Counted from the first letter of the stretch, positions 8,649-16,473 are shown. The stretch is 33,533 nt of DNA from Bacteroidales bacterium (GCA_024636955.1 JAGXGB010000056.1:1-33533); one strand, 5' to 3'. The notes: a model not told the origin generated them from the letters alone. Numbers and translations: made by a program.

Positions 8649-9431
8649 TTAATGGTGGTCGGCTGTTTTCCACCAATAAATGGTTGCAAGAAGCCCTATT
8701 AAACTGGTAAGGAAAAGTATTACCCCGCTGGCAGGGTATAATTCCATTCCCGGTGTTCCTGCAGGCACAGTGTACAAACCGGGTATTGCCCAAGGGAAGA
8801 AAGCACCGAGTCCGGCAACAGCCAGAAATTGCCCCATTATCAGGGTGATGATAACAAAACCCAGTGCTGCAATTATGCCTCTTCCATATCCAGCCATAAA
8901 AGCAACCGGTGTACAAAGTGTTATGGTAAGAAGTCCTATAATCAGATATTTAACTGCTCCATGGCTTATTAGTGACACCGACCATCCTTCGATGTTACCA
9001 ACATAACCAACTACAACAGCGGAAACGAAAAGTATGATCATGAGGCTCAGACACCAGCAAAAAACAACTATGCACTTGGCAAATACAATCATAGTGCGTG
9101 ATACCGGAAGTGCCAATATATCTTTCATAGTTTTATCATGATGCTCACGACCAAATACCCAGGCTGTTACAAACCCGAAACCAATAAGGCCAACCGTTGC
9201 TATGAGTTGATTAATAAGGTTAAGGAAAGCAGGGCCATCAGCACTTCCAAAAAGAGATGCTTTTGCTGCAATCAGTCCAAGCTTTTCTGATATGTCGGGG
9301 TTTCTTACAATGTATATCATCAAGCCCATCATCAATGGGATGAATACAAACAATCCAAAAGTTACCAGTACAATTTTAGAATTCTTCACTTTCATGAATT
9401 CAGCCCATACTGCGTTGACTAGTGTGGTCAT
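8649..9431 (-). CDS. ABC-2 type transporter permease (BcrB-like)
   Basis: 260 residues with about six membrane segments: VLVTFGLFVFIPLMMGLMIYI (near 20-40), LIATVGLIGFGFVTAWVF, IVVFCWCLSLMIILFVSAVVV, YLIIGLLTITLCTPVAFMAGY, GIIAALGFVIITLIMGQFLAV and VILFLTSLIGLLATIYW. The N-terminal NAVWAEFMKVKNSK is typical of ABC-2 permeases paired with BcrA-like ATPases. It begins 10 nt after the ATPase stop, so the two form one exporter. Substrate unknown; relatives export peptide antibiotics or lipids, and the neighbouring lipid kinase offers weak context only. Confidence 0.88.
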   Translation of the reverse strand: MTTLVNAVWAEFMKVKNSKIVLVTFGLFVFIPLMMGLMIYIVRNPDISEKLGLIAAKASLFGSADGPAFLNLINQLIATVGLIGFGFVTAWVFGREHHDKTMKDILALPVSRTMIVFAKCIVVFCWCLSLMIILFVSAVVVGYVGNIEGWSVSLISHGAVKYLIIGLLTITLCTPVAFMAGYGRGIIAALGFVIITLIMGQFLAVAGLGAFFPWAIPGLYTVPAGTPGMELYPASGVILFLTSLIGLLATIYWWKTADHH

Positions 9432-9441
9432 GTTATTTTAT

Positions 9442-10365
9442 TTAGATGCTATTGTTCTTAGACGCTATTGTTCTTAGAAAAAAAGATTCGAGGTCTTCCT
9501 CAACCACATTAAGCATACTAGGAGGATTATCATTCTGCACTAGCATGGTTGCGATGGCTTCAGGATGCTCAATGGCTGAATTATCAGATATTTCCAAATG
9601 CCCATCCTTATTAATTGATACCGCCATACCGGCATTTGTCAGGAAATCATGTGTTATGGAATTATCCCGCGTATTCACAAGAAGCCGCTTGTTGCTCATT
9701 TCATCCAATTGCTGCTTATTAAGTTCCCTCAAAAGCATGCCTTCATGTATGATGCCTATCCTGGTTGCAAATCTGGAAATCTCATTAAGTATATGGCTTG
9801 AGATAAATATAGTAACGCCTTGGTCTGCTGCCAGATGAGTGAGTAACTCCCTTATTTCGTATATCCCGGAAGGGTCGAGTCCGTTTGATGGTTCATCAAG
9901 AAGCAGCACATCAGGATTATGAATAAGCGCTTTCGCGAGGCCTAAACGTTGCGCATTACCGAGAGAAAGGTCCATTGCCCTTCGTTTGGCATACTTTGTT
10001 AATTCAAGCTTATCCATGATAGCATCAACAGCATTTTTATCAGAAATAAACCTTAGTCGCCTGATGAGTTCAAGGTTTTCTTTCACAGTCAAATCAGGGT
10101 AAGCATAGGGCACTTCAACCATATAACCTACATGCTTCCATAAAGCAGTGTTATCAGCGTACACCTCTTGTCCTTTGATAAAAGCTTTTCCTGAAGTTGG
10201 CTTTATCATGCCTAAGAGCATCCTGATAGTTGTTGTTTTTCCTGCACCGTTAAGTCCCAGGAAGCCGTAGATTTCTCCTTTCCCTACGTTCAAAGACATT
10301 TCAGAAACAGCAAGTACATCCTTGTACTGCTTCGAAAGTTTCCTTGTGCTGATTATTTCATCCAT
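9442..10365 (-). CDS. ABC transporter ATP-binding protein (BcrA-like)
   Basis: 307 residues. Walker A GLNGAGKT (37-44), signature LSLGNAQ (133-139, a BcrA-type variant of LSGGQ), Walker B VLLLDEP (153-159, with catalytic E158), D-loop NGLDP and switch histidine in SSHIL. The Q-loop glutamine is replaced in the segment VEVPYAYP, also seen in this subfamily. A C-terminal extension of about 90 residues follows the ATPase core, as in bacitracin-type exporters. It powers the adjacent permease. The last residues (KNNSI) exist only because of a 16-bp tandem duplication at 9444-9475; without it the protein would end ...RTIASK. A TATCTTTG element lies about 20 nt upstream of the ATG. Confidence 0.92.
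   Translation of the reverse strand: MDEIISTRKLSKQYKDVLAVSEMSLNVGKGEIYGFLGLNGAGKTTTIRMLLGMIKPTSGKAFIKGQEVYADNTALWKHVGYMVEVPYAYPDLTVKENLELIRRLRFISDKNAVDAIMDKLELTKYAKRRAMDLSLGNAQRLGLAKALIHNPDVLLLDEPSNGLDPSGIYEIRELLTHLAADQGVTIFISSHILNEISRFATRIGIIHEGMLLRELNKQQLDEMSNKRLLVNTRDNSITHDFLTNAGMAVSINKDGHLEISDNSAIEHPEAIATMLVQNDNPPSMLNVVEEDLESFFLRTIASKNNSI
9444..9475. repeat. 16-bp tandem duplication at the ATPase 3' end
   Basis: AGATGCTATTGTTCTT is followed immediately by AGACGCTATTGTTCTT, one mismatch. It spans the last codons and stop of the ABC ATPase gene; 16 is not a multiple of 3, so the duplication changed the C-terminal reading. Confidence 0.85.
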
Positions 10366-10385
10366 ACATTACACAAATAATATAT

Positions 10386-10393
10386 CAAAGATA
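10386..10393 (-). promoter_or_regulatory. Candidate -7 element TATCTTTG
   Basis: Exact TAnnTTTG match on the minus strand, 20 nt upstream of the ABC ATPase ATG. The -33 region has no clear TTTG. Confidence 0.4.
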
Positions 10394-10434
10394 GTAAGTT
10401 GGAGAATACTGGAATAGATTAAAGTAGACGCAAA

Positions 10435-10480
10435 TGCAAACAAAAAAGACTGCCAAATTTGACAGTCTCCTTTGTTTGCA
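10435..10480 (-). terminator. 46-bp palindromic terminator after the lipoprotein gene
   Basis: Nested complementary arms: TGCAAACAAA / TTTGTTTGCA outside, AGACTG / CAGTCT inside, around CAAATTTG. Read on the minus strand, the GACTG...CAGTC stem is followed by TTTTTT, the form of an intrinsic terminator. It lies about 100 nt beyond the lipoprotein stop and isolates that gene from the ABC operon. Confidence 0.65.
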
Positions 10481-10576
10481 CATGTTAGGGATTCAACTAA
10501 ATCCGACACTCTATAGCTTATGAATTCTAAGCTTAATGCCTTTTAAATCCAAAACAATTATTAAGCTGTATTCTAA

Positions 10577-11455
10577 TTACTTCTGAATAATAATATCTAA
10601 TAAAGCACGGTCGCCTCTTGAATAAAGGTCAGCAACATGTATTAATCCTAGCTTACCACCCTGTGTTCTGAAAAGAACAACCTGGCCTTCAGTAAGGTTA
10701 TTAACTTTAGTTGATTGTGTACCCATGTTGAATACAGGGAATTGATATGTATCAGCAATTGCGTCAAATTGAGCTGAGGTTATTGTAGTTGTATTGAAGC
10801 GGGTTTGATTCTTATTAGTCCAGTCAATTAACTGAAGATCAACAATTGTATTTGCATCAGGATCATCAGGTGAAGCTAATGTATTCGCATTTTCAGCGCC
10901 TTTGAAGAAAAGAAAATCAATCTTCGCCTGGTTGCTGGTTGAAGTAGTTAACTGGCCACGGGTATAAACAATACCTTCACTGGTAGAAAAGAAACTACCA
11001 ACTGCATCATTCCATGAACCGAATTCAACATCAGAGAATTTATTGATTTGCATACCGGCGTCTTCAACTGTAATAGTAAATGATTTTTCTACCTTCACGT
11101 TGTTTTTATCCCAAAGTTCAAACAGCAAACGTGCCTCACCTACACTTGAGAAGGTAATTTCAGTTTCCCAGTTGAAAGCGTTTGTGTTCATTGTAGAGTC
11201 AACAAATGTTGTAGGAACATTATTGGAGATTATTGAAAACTTGAATCTTGTGAGATTCTCATTTTCACTAGTTCCCGTGACACCAACCAAAATTGGTTCT
11301 TCAATCTGAACTGTTGCATCACTTGAGGTATATTCACCTCCACCTTTAATAGTTAGAATTGGACCCTGATCAGTGTCGTCATCTTTGTTACATGATGATA
11401 CAAATACAGTTCCTGCAATAAGGAACATTGAGAGCAAAAGATTCAATTTTTTCAT
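10577..11455 (-). CDS. Predicted surface lipoprotein, unknown function
   Basis: 292 residues. The signal peptide ends in a lipobox with the modified cysteine in VSSC. Right after it comes NKDDD, which fits the Bacteroidota surface lipoprotein export signal (K followed by acidic residues), so surface exposure is likely. Residues about 30-130 look like an Ig-type beta domain (ILVGVTGTSENENLTRFKFSI, ARLLFELWDKNNVKVEKSFTITVED). The C-terminal half (FSDVEFGSWNDAVGSFFSTSEGIVYTRG..., FFKGAEN, LASPDDP, YQFPVF) resembles an uncharacterised domain common in Bacteroidota lipoproteins. No enzyme motif is visible. It is a single-gene transcript: a 46-bp terminator follows and a divergent 367-bp spacer separates it from cysK. 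Confidence 0.8.
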   Translation of the reverse strand: MKKLNLLLSMFLIAGTVFVSSCNKDDDTDQGPILTIKGGGEYTSSDATVQIEEPILVGVTGTSENENLTRFKFSIISNNVPTTFVDSTMNTNAFNWETEITFSSVGEARLLFELWDKNNVKVEKSFTITVEDAGMQINKFSDVEFGSWNDAVGSFFSTSEGIVYTRGQLTTSTSNQAKIDFLFFKGAENANTLASPDDPDANTIVDLQLIDWTNKNQTRFNTTTITSAQFDAIADTYQFPVFNMGTQSTKVNNLTEGQVVLFRTQGGKLGLIHVADLYSRGDRALLDIIIQK

Positions 11456-11822
11456 AATAAGTAATTTTTGTGATTAAGTAATAAATGTGTTGTATGCTTG
11501 TTAAGTCTAATCTATCAAAATCTATTCCAATGTAGTGGTTTCTGTCAATAATAGTATCAAAAGTAAGGTAAAAATTTATGAAACCACATATAAAGAGAAT
11601 ATAATATGCCAACAATCTGCTCATTTATATGCAGTTATCAAATTGTTAGGTCTTTATATAACTACAATTAGTAAGATGCCAGAATGACCATTTGGTTGCA
11701 TTGAGTGAATAACAAAATTGTCACACTTTGGTTTTACTGTCTTATATTATCCAACATGATGCTTTTATTCTACGATTAACCAACAAGGTTAAAATTTGTT
11801 GATAATAGAAAAGTAAGAACTT
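11456..11822. other. 367-bp divergent intergenic region (lipoprotein / cysK)
   Basis: AT-rich control region for two divergent genes. It contains an 8-bp inverted repeat, GTGGTTTC (11535-11542) with GAAACCAC (11580-11587), and a near-match TAAAATTTG (11790-11798) 25-33 nt before the cysK ATG, one base too long for the -7 consensus. No riboswitch, RNA gene or ORF with coding character is evident. Confidence 0.5.
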
Positions 11823-12752
11823 ATGAAGATATATTCAGGTATTAGCCAACTCATTGGCAATACGCCAATGGTTGAATTGATCAGGATGTCGGTAGGGCTT
11901 CATGCCAAAGTACTGATGAAGCTCGAATCTCACAATCCATCCTATTCAGTAAAGGATCGTTTGGCACTGGCATTGATAGAAGATGCCGAGAACAGGGGGC
12001 TGATAAAAGATGGAACAACTATTATTGAACCAACAAGCGGCAACACAGGTATAGGACTTGCTATGATATGCGCCGAACGCGGATATAAACTTATAGTTAC
12101 TATGCCTGAAAGTGTTAGCGTTGAGCGGCGTATGATAATAAGAGCATTAGGTGGTGAGATCATACTTACGCCTGCTGATGCAGGAATGAAGGGTGCAATT
12201 GCTAAAGCGCGTGAGATGCATGATCTTGACAGCAATTCATTTATACCCTTCCAGTTCTCTAATCCGGCTAATCCGCAAAAGCACCGTGAAACTACCGCCC
12301 TGGAGATATGGCGTGATACTGAAGGCGAAGTTGACATATTTGTAGCAGGTGTTGGAACAGGGGGAACAATAACAGGTGTAGGAGATGTGCTTAAGAGAAA
12401 GAAAAGCACTGTAAGGGTTTTTGCTGTTGAGCCAACAGCATCACCTGTATTATCAGGTGGAGAACCCGGCAAACACAAAATACAGGGAATTGGTGCAGGG
12501 TTTATTCCTGAGGTGTTGGATATGGCGTTGGTTGATGATATAATTCAAATAACAGAGGAGGATGCCTTCGAAACAGCCCTGCGAATTATGAAAGAAGAAG
12601 GAATTATTTGCGGGATATCCTCCGGTGCAAATGTAAAAGCAGCAATGCAACTTGCTTCACTACATGAAAATACAGGGAAAACCATTGTTACAATAATTTG
12701 TGATACAGGCGAAAGGTATCTGAGCACTGACTTGTTTAAAACATTTGCATAG
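11823..12752 (+). CDS. cysK: Cysteine synthase A (O-acetylserine sulfhydrylase)
   Basis: 309 residues, a fold-type II PLP enzyme. PLP lysine K44 lies in NPSYSVKDR, the substrate loop TSGNTG at 71-76, the phosphate-binding loop GTGGTITG at 178-185 and GISSGAN near 270. These are the standard CysK landmarks, and the length is typical. It replaces the acetyl group of O-acetylserine with sulfide to give cysteine in the cytoplasm. The next gene starts directly after its TAG stop (0-nt gap) and encodes serine acetyltransferase, so both steps are made together. Cystathionine beta-synthase-type enzymes share this fold, but the short length and partner favour CysK. Confidence 0.95.
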   Translation: MKIYSGISQLIGNTPMVELIRMSVGLHAKVLMKLESHNPSYSVKDRLALALIEDAENRGLIKDGTTIIEPTSGNTGIGLAMICAERGYKLIVTMPESVSVERRMIIRALGGEIILTPADAGMKGAIAKAREMHDLDSNSFIPFQFSNPANPQKHRETTALEIWRDTEGEVDIFVAGVGTGGTITGVGDVLKRKKSTVRVFAVEPTASPVLSGGEPGKHKIQGIGAGFIPEVLDMALVDDIIQITEEDAFETALRIMKEEGIICGISSGANVKAAMQLASLHENTGKTIVTIICDTGERYLSTDLFKTFA

Positions 12753-13634
12753 ATGGAGAATAATGGTTTTGAAAAGATAGTAGATCAGTTGTGTGATCTC
12801 ACTAAGAACAGTGATCTATATCACCTTCCACTGCATGAAATGGATCTGCCATCAACTGGTGAGCTCCAGAAACTGATTGATATCTTCCGTGAAATACTTT
12901 TCCCGGGATATTTTGGTGATTCGAAGATTCGGCAGGAAACAATAACCTATATTATAGGTGCAAGGTTGCATAGGGCCTATACGATCTTGCAGAAGCAGAT
13001 AAACAGGGGATTTTGTTTCTTTTGTAATGACCTGCCTGAAAAATGTGGCGATTGCAAAGAACAGTCAGTTTCAATAGCCCGTGAATTTATAACAAGGCTT
13101 CCGGTCATAAAGCAAAAACTGGCACTTGATGCAAGCGCTGCATACAATGGCGATCCGGCAAATCCTCATATAAGCGAAGCCATCTTCTGCTATCCCAGCT
13201 TAACTGCCATGACTTATTACCGTATTGCAAATGAATTGGCATTATTGGGTGTACTGCTTATTCCACGTATTATAACTGAAATAGCCCATAGTATTACCGG
13301 TATTGATATACACCCCAGTGCAAAAATTGGCGAAGGCTTCTTTATTGATCATGGAACAGGGGTAGTAATTGGCGAAACTACTATCATTGGTAATAACGTA
13401 AGGCTTTATCAGGGCGTAACACTTGGTGCAAAAAGCTTTCCGCTCAACAGCGATGGGCATCCTGTTAAAGGAATCCAACGGCATCCAATAGTTGAAGATA
13501 ATGTTATCATCTATGCAAATGCTACCATTCTCGGACGGGTTACAATTGGTAGAGGTGCTGTAATAGGCGGCAATGTGTGGGTAAGTGAAGATGTTGCTCC
13601 CGGCACCAGGGTAGTGTTAAAGCTAACTACCTGA
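12753..13634 (+). CDS. cysE: Serine O-acetyltransferase (CysE/EpsC type) with N-terminal Cys4 cluster
   Basis: 293 residues. The N-terminal helical domain (about 1-180) is followed by a left-handed beta-helix hexapeptide domain: TGIDIHPSAKIGEGFFIDHGTGVVIGETTIIGNNVRLYQ, with catalytic H in DHGTG and the second H in GIQRHPIVEDN. It acetylates serine with acetyl-CoA to feed CysK. Two unusual points: residues 88-101 form CX2C-X6-CX2C (C88, C91, C98, C101), a possible zinc knuckle or redox switch, and the protein ends LKLTT soon after the last hexapeptide coil, without the flexible tail ending in isoleucine that docks in the CysK active site in enterobacteria. ATG directly follows the cysK stop. 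Confidence 0.93.
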   Translation: MENNGFEKIVDQLCDLTKNSDLYHLPLHEMDLPSTGELQKLIDIFREILFPGYFGDSKIRQETITYIIGARLHRAYTILQKQINRGFCFFCNDLPEKCGDCKEQSVSIAREFITRLPVIKQKLALDASAAYNGDPANPHISEAIFCYPSLTAMTYYRIANELALLGVLLIPRIITEIAHSITGIDIHPSAKIGEGFFIDHGTGVVIGETTIIGNNVRLYQGVTLGAKSFPLNSDGHPVKGIQRHPIVEDNVIIYANATILGRVTIGRGAVIGGNVWVSEDVAPGTRVVLKLTT

Positions 13635-13956
13635 AGCTATTCCGAATAATTCCTTACTTTAGGGGGGAGCTGGAAAGATCTCGCTCTCTCCGCATTGAAA
13701 GACGGAGTTAATGAGAGCAGCCTTTCACTACTCCGCCTTAGAAGTCGAAATTAAGCACTCCTTCCGAATAACTCCCGTCCTCAGGCGGAGGCATTTATCC
13801 CGGGCTTTAGCACAACTTCGGTGTATTTAACCTCCTAAGTGATCTTTCCTTTTTGGGACAAAGCACCAATATGTAAAATAAATACATCAATTATTCTGTT
13901 GAATGAAATTTTACTAAATTCGCTTGCTTTATTCAACAGAATAATACCTAACATAA
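13635..13956. other. 322-bp intergenic region with structured 5' half and inverted repeat
   Basis: No ORF with coding character. The first half is GC-richer and rich in pairing segments: GCTCTC/GAGAGC and CTCCG/CGGAG within 13683-13718, CTCCGCCT (13731-13738) with AGGCGGAG (13783-13790), and a direct repeat TTCCGAATAA(T/C)TCC at 13640 and 13762. It could be a 3' UTR structure or an unrecognised small RNA; no known RNA family is evident. The second half is AT-rich, with ATGTA-N7-TACAT (13871-13887) and the 15-bp inverted repeat listed separately. Confidence 0.45.
13890..13945. promoter_or_regulatory. Perfect 15-bp inverted repeat before the response regulator gene
   Basis: ATTATTCTGTTGAAT (13890-13904) and ATTCAACAGAATAAT (13931-13945) are exact reverse complements with a 26-nt spacer. 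The second arm ends 11 nt before the ATG at 13957. It may be an autoregulatory operator, or a leader hairpin that limits translation. Confidence 0.6.
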
Positions 13957-15336
13957 ATGAGCAAAATCCTTGCTATTGATGATGATTCAGTCATCCGAAA
14001 ACTACTGGCCAACATGCTTCAAAAAGCTGGTTATGAAGTCATCACTGCTGTAGATGGCAATACCGGTCTACGGTTGGCACTTGAAGAGGATCCGGATGTT
14101 GTAATAACTGACTATCAAATGCCGGGTATGGATGGCATGGAAGTATTAAGCAGTATCAGGCAATTAAAAGCATCACTACCTGTTATTATGTTAACTGCCC
14201 ACGGCGATACCGCCTTAACGATTAAATCAATGCAGGCTGGGGCTTTTGACTATCTTGAGAAGCCGATAGTAATGACTGAACTACTTCAGATTGTAAAGAA
14301 TGCATCAGAACTATCAAGTAGGAGCCGCAACATTTATGAACAGATTCCGGCATCATCTTTACAGGCGATAGAAGAAAACACTTTCGTTGGAAAGAGCCTT
14401 TTGATGCGGGAGATTTTTAAAAATATAGGTCGCATTTCTATTATAAAGGTGAATATTCTGATAACAGGTGAAACCGGTACAGGCAAGGAACTTATTGCAC
14501 GGTTAATACATCACAGTGGAATTACCCGTGATAATCCTATGGTAGTGGTCAATTGCGCTTCATTATCTGATAATTCGCTTGATTCGGAATTATTTGGCTA
14601 TTGTAAGGGTGCATTCCCCGGGGCTATAAGTGAAAAAATTGGGAAATTTGAACTTGCCGGTGAGGGATCAATCTTTCTTGACGACATTTCAGAACTTTCT
14701 GATTCAAACCAGGCTCGCATACTAAGGGTTATTCAGGAACAGGAGTTCGAAAAACCTGGTTGTACTGAACCCATTCAGATGAAAGCACGTATTATCGCTT
14801 CATCCAATAAAGACCTTGAAGCAATGGTGCGAAGCGGAAAATTCAGAGAGGAGTTATACTATCGCCTTAAGGTTTTTACTTTCAATATTCCGCCATTACG
14901 GTTCAGGAAAGAAGATATTGCAGATCTTGTTAACCACTTTATTATAAAGCATAACAAGAAGCTCAATAAAAAAATAACAAAGGTTGCTGATGGGGTAATA
15001 AGCTTCCTTCAATCATATGAGTGGCCTGGTAACACACGCGAACTTGAGAATACACTGCTGCAGGCTATGGTAATGACCCACGGTAATGTACTCGAAAAAG
15101 ATAACATAGTTCTTAAAAATGCAATAGGACCGTGGCTCAAAACCCAACAAAAAGAACTTGTTTCATTAGAAGAGGTTGAACGGCAGCATATACTTAAAGT
15201 GCTTGAAGCCGTTAACTGGCATAAACAGGAAGCAATTGAAATCTTAAACCTGACACGGCCTACACTTAATGCCAAAATTGAAAAGTACGACTTAAGGAAG
15301 AATACAGAGCCGGAAGTGCCGCTTAGTAACAATTAA
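13957..15336 (+). CDS. NtrC-family response regulator (receiver, AAA+, HTH) with altered sigma-54 loop
   Basis: 459 residues. The receiver domain has acidic D8-D10, phospho-acceptor D52 (VVITDYQMPGMDG), T80 and K102. The AAA+ domain has Walker A GETGTGK (171-177), Walker B FLDDISE (240-246), sensor I ASSN (281-284) and arginine fingers R297 and R303 (FREELYYRL). A Fis-type helix-turn-helix follows at about 423-446 (QEAIEILNLTRPTLNAKIEKYDL). Two key deviations: the sigma-54 contact loop is GAFPGA (218-223) instead of GAFTGA, and Walker B has DD where DE is usual. Family knowledge says GAFTGA substitutions often weaken or abolish sigma-54 activation, so this may be a specialised activator or a plain DNA-binding regulator. 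No histidine kinase is adjacent. It lies just upstream of the pilus-like locus, its likely target. Confidence 0.88.
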   Translation: MSKILAIDDDSVIRKLLANMLQKAGYEVITAVDGNTGLRLALEEDPDVVITDYQMPGMDGMEVLSSIRQLKASLPVIMLTAHGDTALTIKSMQAGAFDYLEKPIVMTELLQIVKNASELSSRSRNIYEQIPASSLQAIEENTFVGKSLLMREIFKNIGRISIIKVNILITGETGTGKELIARLIHHSGITRDNPMVVVNCASLSDNSLDSELFGYCKGAFPGAISEKIGKFELAGEGSIFLDDISELSDSNQARILRVIQEQEFEKPGCTEPIQMKARIIASSNKDLEAMVRSGKFREELYYRLKVFTFNIPPLRFRKEDIADLVNHFIIKHNKKLNKKITKVADGVISFLQSYEWPGNTRELENTLLQAMVMTHGNVLEKDNIVLKNAIGPWLKTQQKELVSLEEVERQHILKVLEAVNWHKQEAIEILNLTRPTLNAKIEKYDLRKNTEPEVPLSNN

Positions 15337-15351
15337 TTTACTTTGCACAAC

Positions 15352-15405
15352 GTAAAGTAATTTTACATTGATAGTGCAAATTCCCTAAACGTAAAATTTC
15401 TTTAC
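15352..15405. promoter_or_regulatory. Paired palindromic sites GTAAA-N5-TTTAC
   Basis: ACGTAAA-N5-TTTACAT occurs twice: GTAAA...TTTAC at 15352-15366 and 15391-15405, 39 nt apart. Both lie in the spacer between the regulator gene and the first subunit gene, about 150-200 nt before the latter's start, where an enhancer-binding dimer would sit. TTTGCAC / GTGCAAA arms flank the first site. Confidence 0.5.
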
Positions 15406-15497
15406 ATACATTTGCATATTGACATTCGTAGCATGTATCTCATAAACAGATAGTTATCTTTTTTATCAAAAAATATTATCATTTTTTTGATAAAATA

Positions 15498-15530
15498 TTT
15501 GCATTCTCGCAGACTCTTATTATACTTTTA
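15498..15530 (+). promoter_or_regulatory. Weak promoter candidate for the pilus-like locus
   Basis: TTTG (15498-15501), N21, TACTTTTA (15523-15530): seven of eight bases of the -7 consensus TAnnTTTG at allowed spacing. The ATG follows 24 nt later. Suggestive only. Confidence 0.3.
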
Positions 15531-15554
15531 TCAGGTTCAGTTCTGAATAAAAGT

Positions 15555-15959
15555 ATGAAAGCAACAACCGGTATTTGTTTCATTCTTATTATGTTGTTTA
15601 TAACCCACCAAGGTTATGGGCAAACTCGCGTTACCGGACATGTAAGTGCCGAAGTTGTTGAGTCAGTATCACTGCAAAACAACTTTAACACGTCAGTAAA
15701 ACTAAATGAAAAAACAAACCCTAGCATAAATCTGGGTAGTATTGGTTTGAGGGGACCGCAAAACTCAACCGTTGATATATATGCTGGAAATATCACCGTT
15801 TCTAATAATATTGAAGCTTTCAAGTTAAGGACAGATATTAACAATAGTGTTTTGGCAAACACTGACACACAAGATGTCTCTTTCTCCGCCATTATGGATC
15901 AAAAGATCAATAACGGAATCTACGATGCTAATTTAATAGTAATCGTTTCTTACAACTAA
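15555..15959 (+). CDS. Short secreted pilin-like subunit
   Basis: 134 residues: signal peptide to about residue 22 (MKATTGICFILIMLFITHQG), then a mature beta-rich chain of about 112. The N-terminus TGHVSAEVVESVSLQNN aligns with that of the DUF4402 protein at 17112 (IGQAYAEVIAALTASENN). The last 14 residues, GIYDANLIVIVSYN, show glycine at -14, alternating hydrophobics and penultimate tyrosine, the F-strand signature of chaperone-usher pilins. It is about 35 residues shorter than the other subunits and a full-length DUF4402 match is doubtful. First gene of the locus; a strong terminator follows, so it can be transcribed alone. Pilus subunit role is inferred from terminal motifs and neighbours. 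Confidence 0.7.
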   Translation: MKATTGICFILIMLFITHQGYGQTRVTGHVSAEVVESVSLQNNFNTSVKLNEKTNPSINLGSIGLRGPQNSTVDIYAGNITVSNNIEAFKLRTDINNSVLANTDTQDVSFSAIMDQKINNGIYDANLIVIVSYN

Positions 15960-15975
15960 ACAATCAATTCAGCAA

Positions 15976-16020
15976 GGGCAACTGTCGGTAATATGGGGTT
16001 ACGGCAGTTGCTCCTTTTTT
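15976..16020 (+). terminator. Intrinsic terminator after the first subunit gene
   Basis: GCAACTG (15978-15984) pairs with CAGTTGC (16005-16011), extended inward by CGGTAA/TTACGG-type pairing around an 8-nt loop, and is followed by CTCCTTTTTT. It begins about 17 nt after the stop codon. Confidence 0.8.
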
Positions 16021-16473
16021 ATACTCTGCTATATATTCAAACGGCGCGATGTATTCTGACGGTGGTTTTAAACTTTATAAGGGTTGTAAGTTAAAGCCGA
16101 TTTGAAACCATTCAGCGCATGAGAAACTCTATCAGACAACATTCTTTTATCCACTCTTTAATTGCTCTGGGCCTGAACTCCCCTATACTATTATGTTTTG
16201 ACTCGCTCTATGTAATAGGGATAGTTTATCACACTGTCCCATTCTGAAACTCTATGTCCCGTATTTTACCAATTTAGTTAATATTTGCCATTTTGTGGCA
16301 CATGCCATGAAGCAATAAATCTTTAATGCAAACCCTGTAACTAATTGTTTTTCTGATTATTAGATGAATTTATAAAAAGATTCAGCTTTATGGCACGCAA
16401 AGTTGGCACACAATTGGACTAATGTCTTTCGAGTTCAAACAAGAACAAGCAAACAAAAAAAATATTTAACAAA

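Noticed and set aside
16286..16425. Sigma-54 promoters
   Set aside because: TGGCAC is present three times, but no copy has TTGC at the required -12 position, so none was annotated as a promoter.
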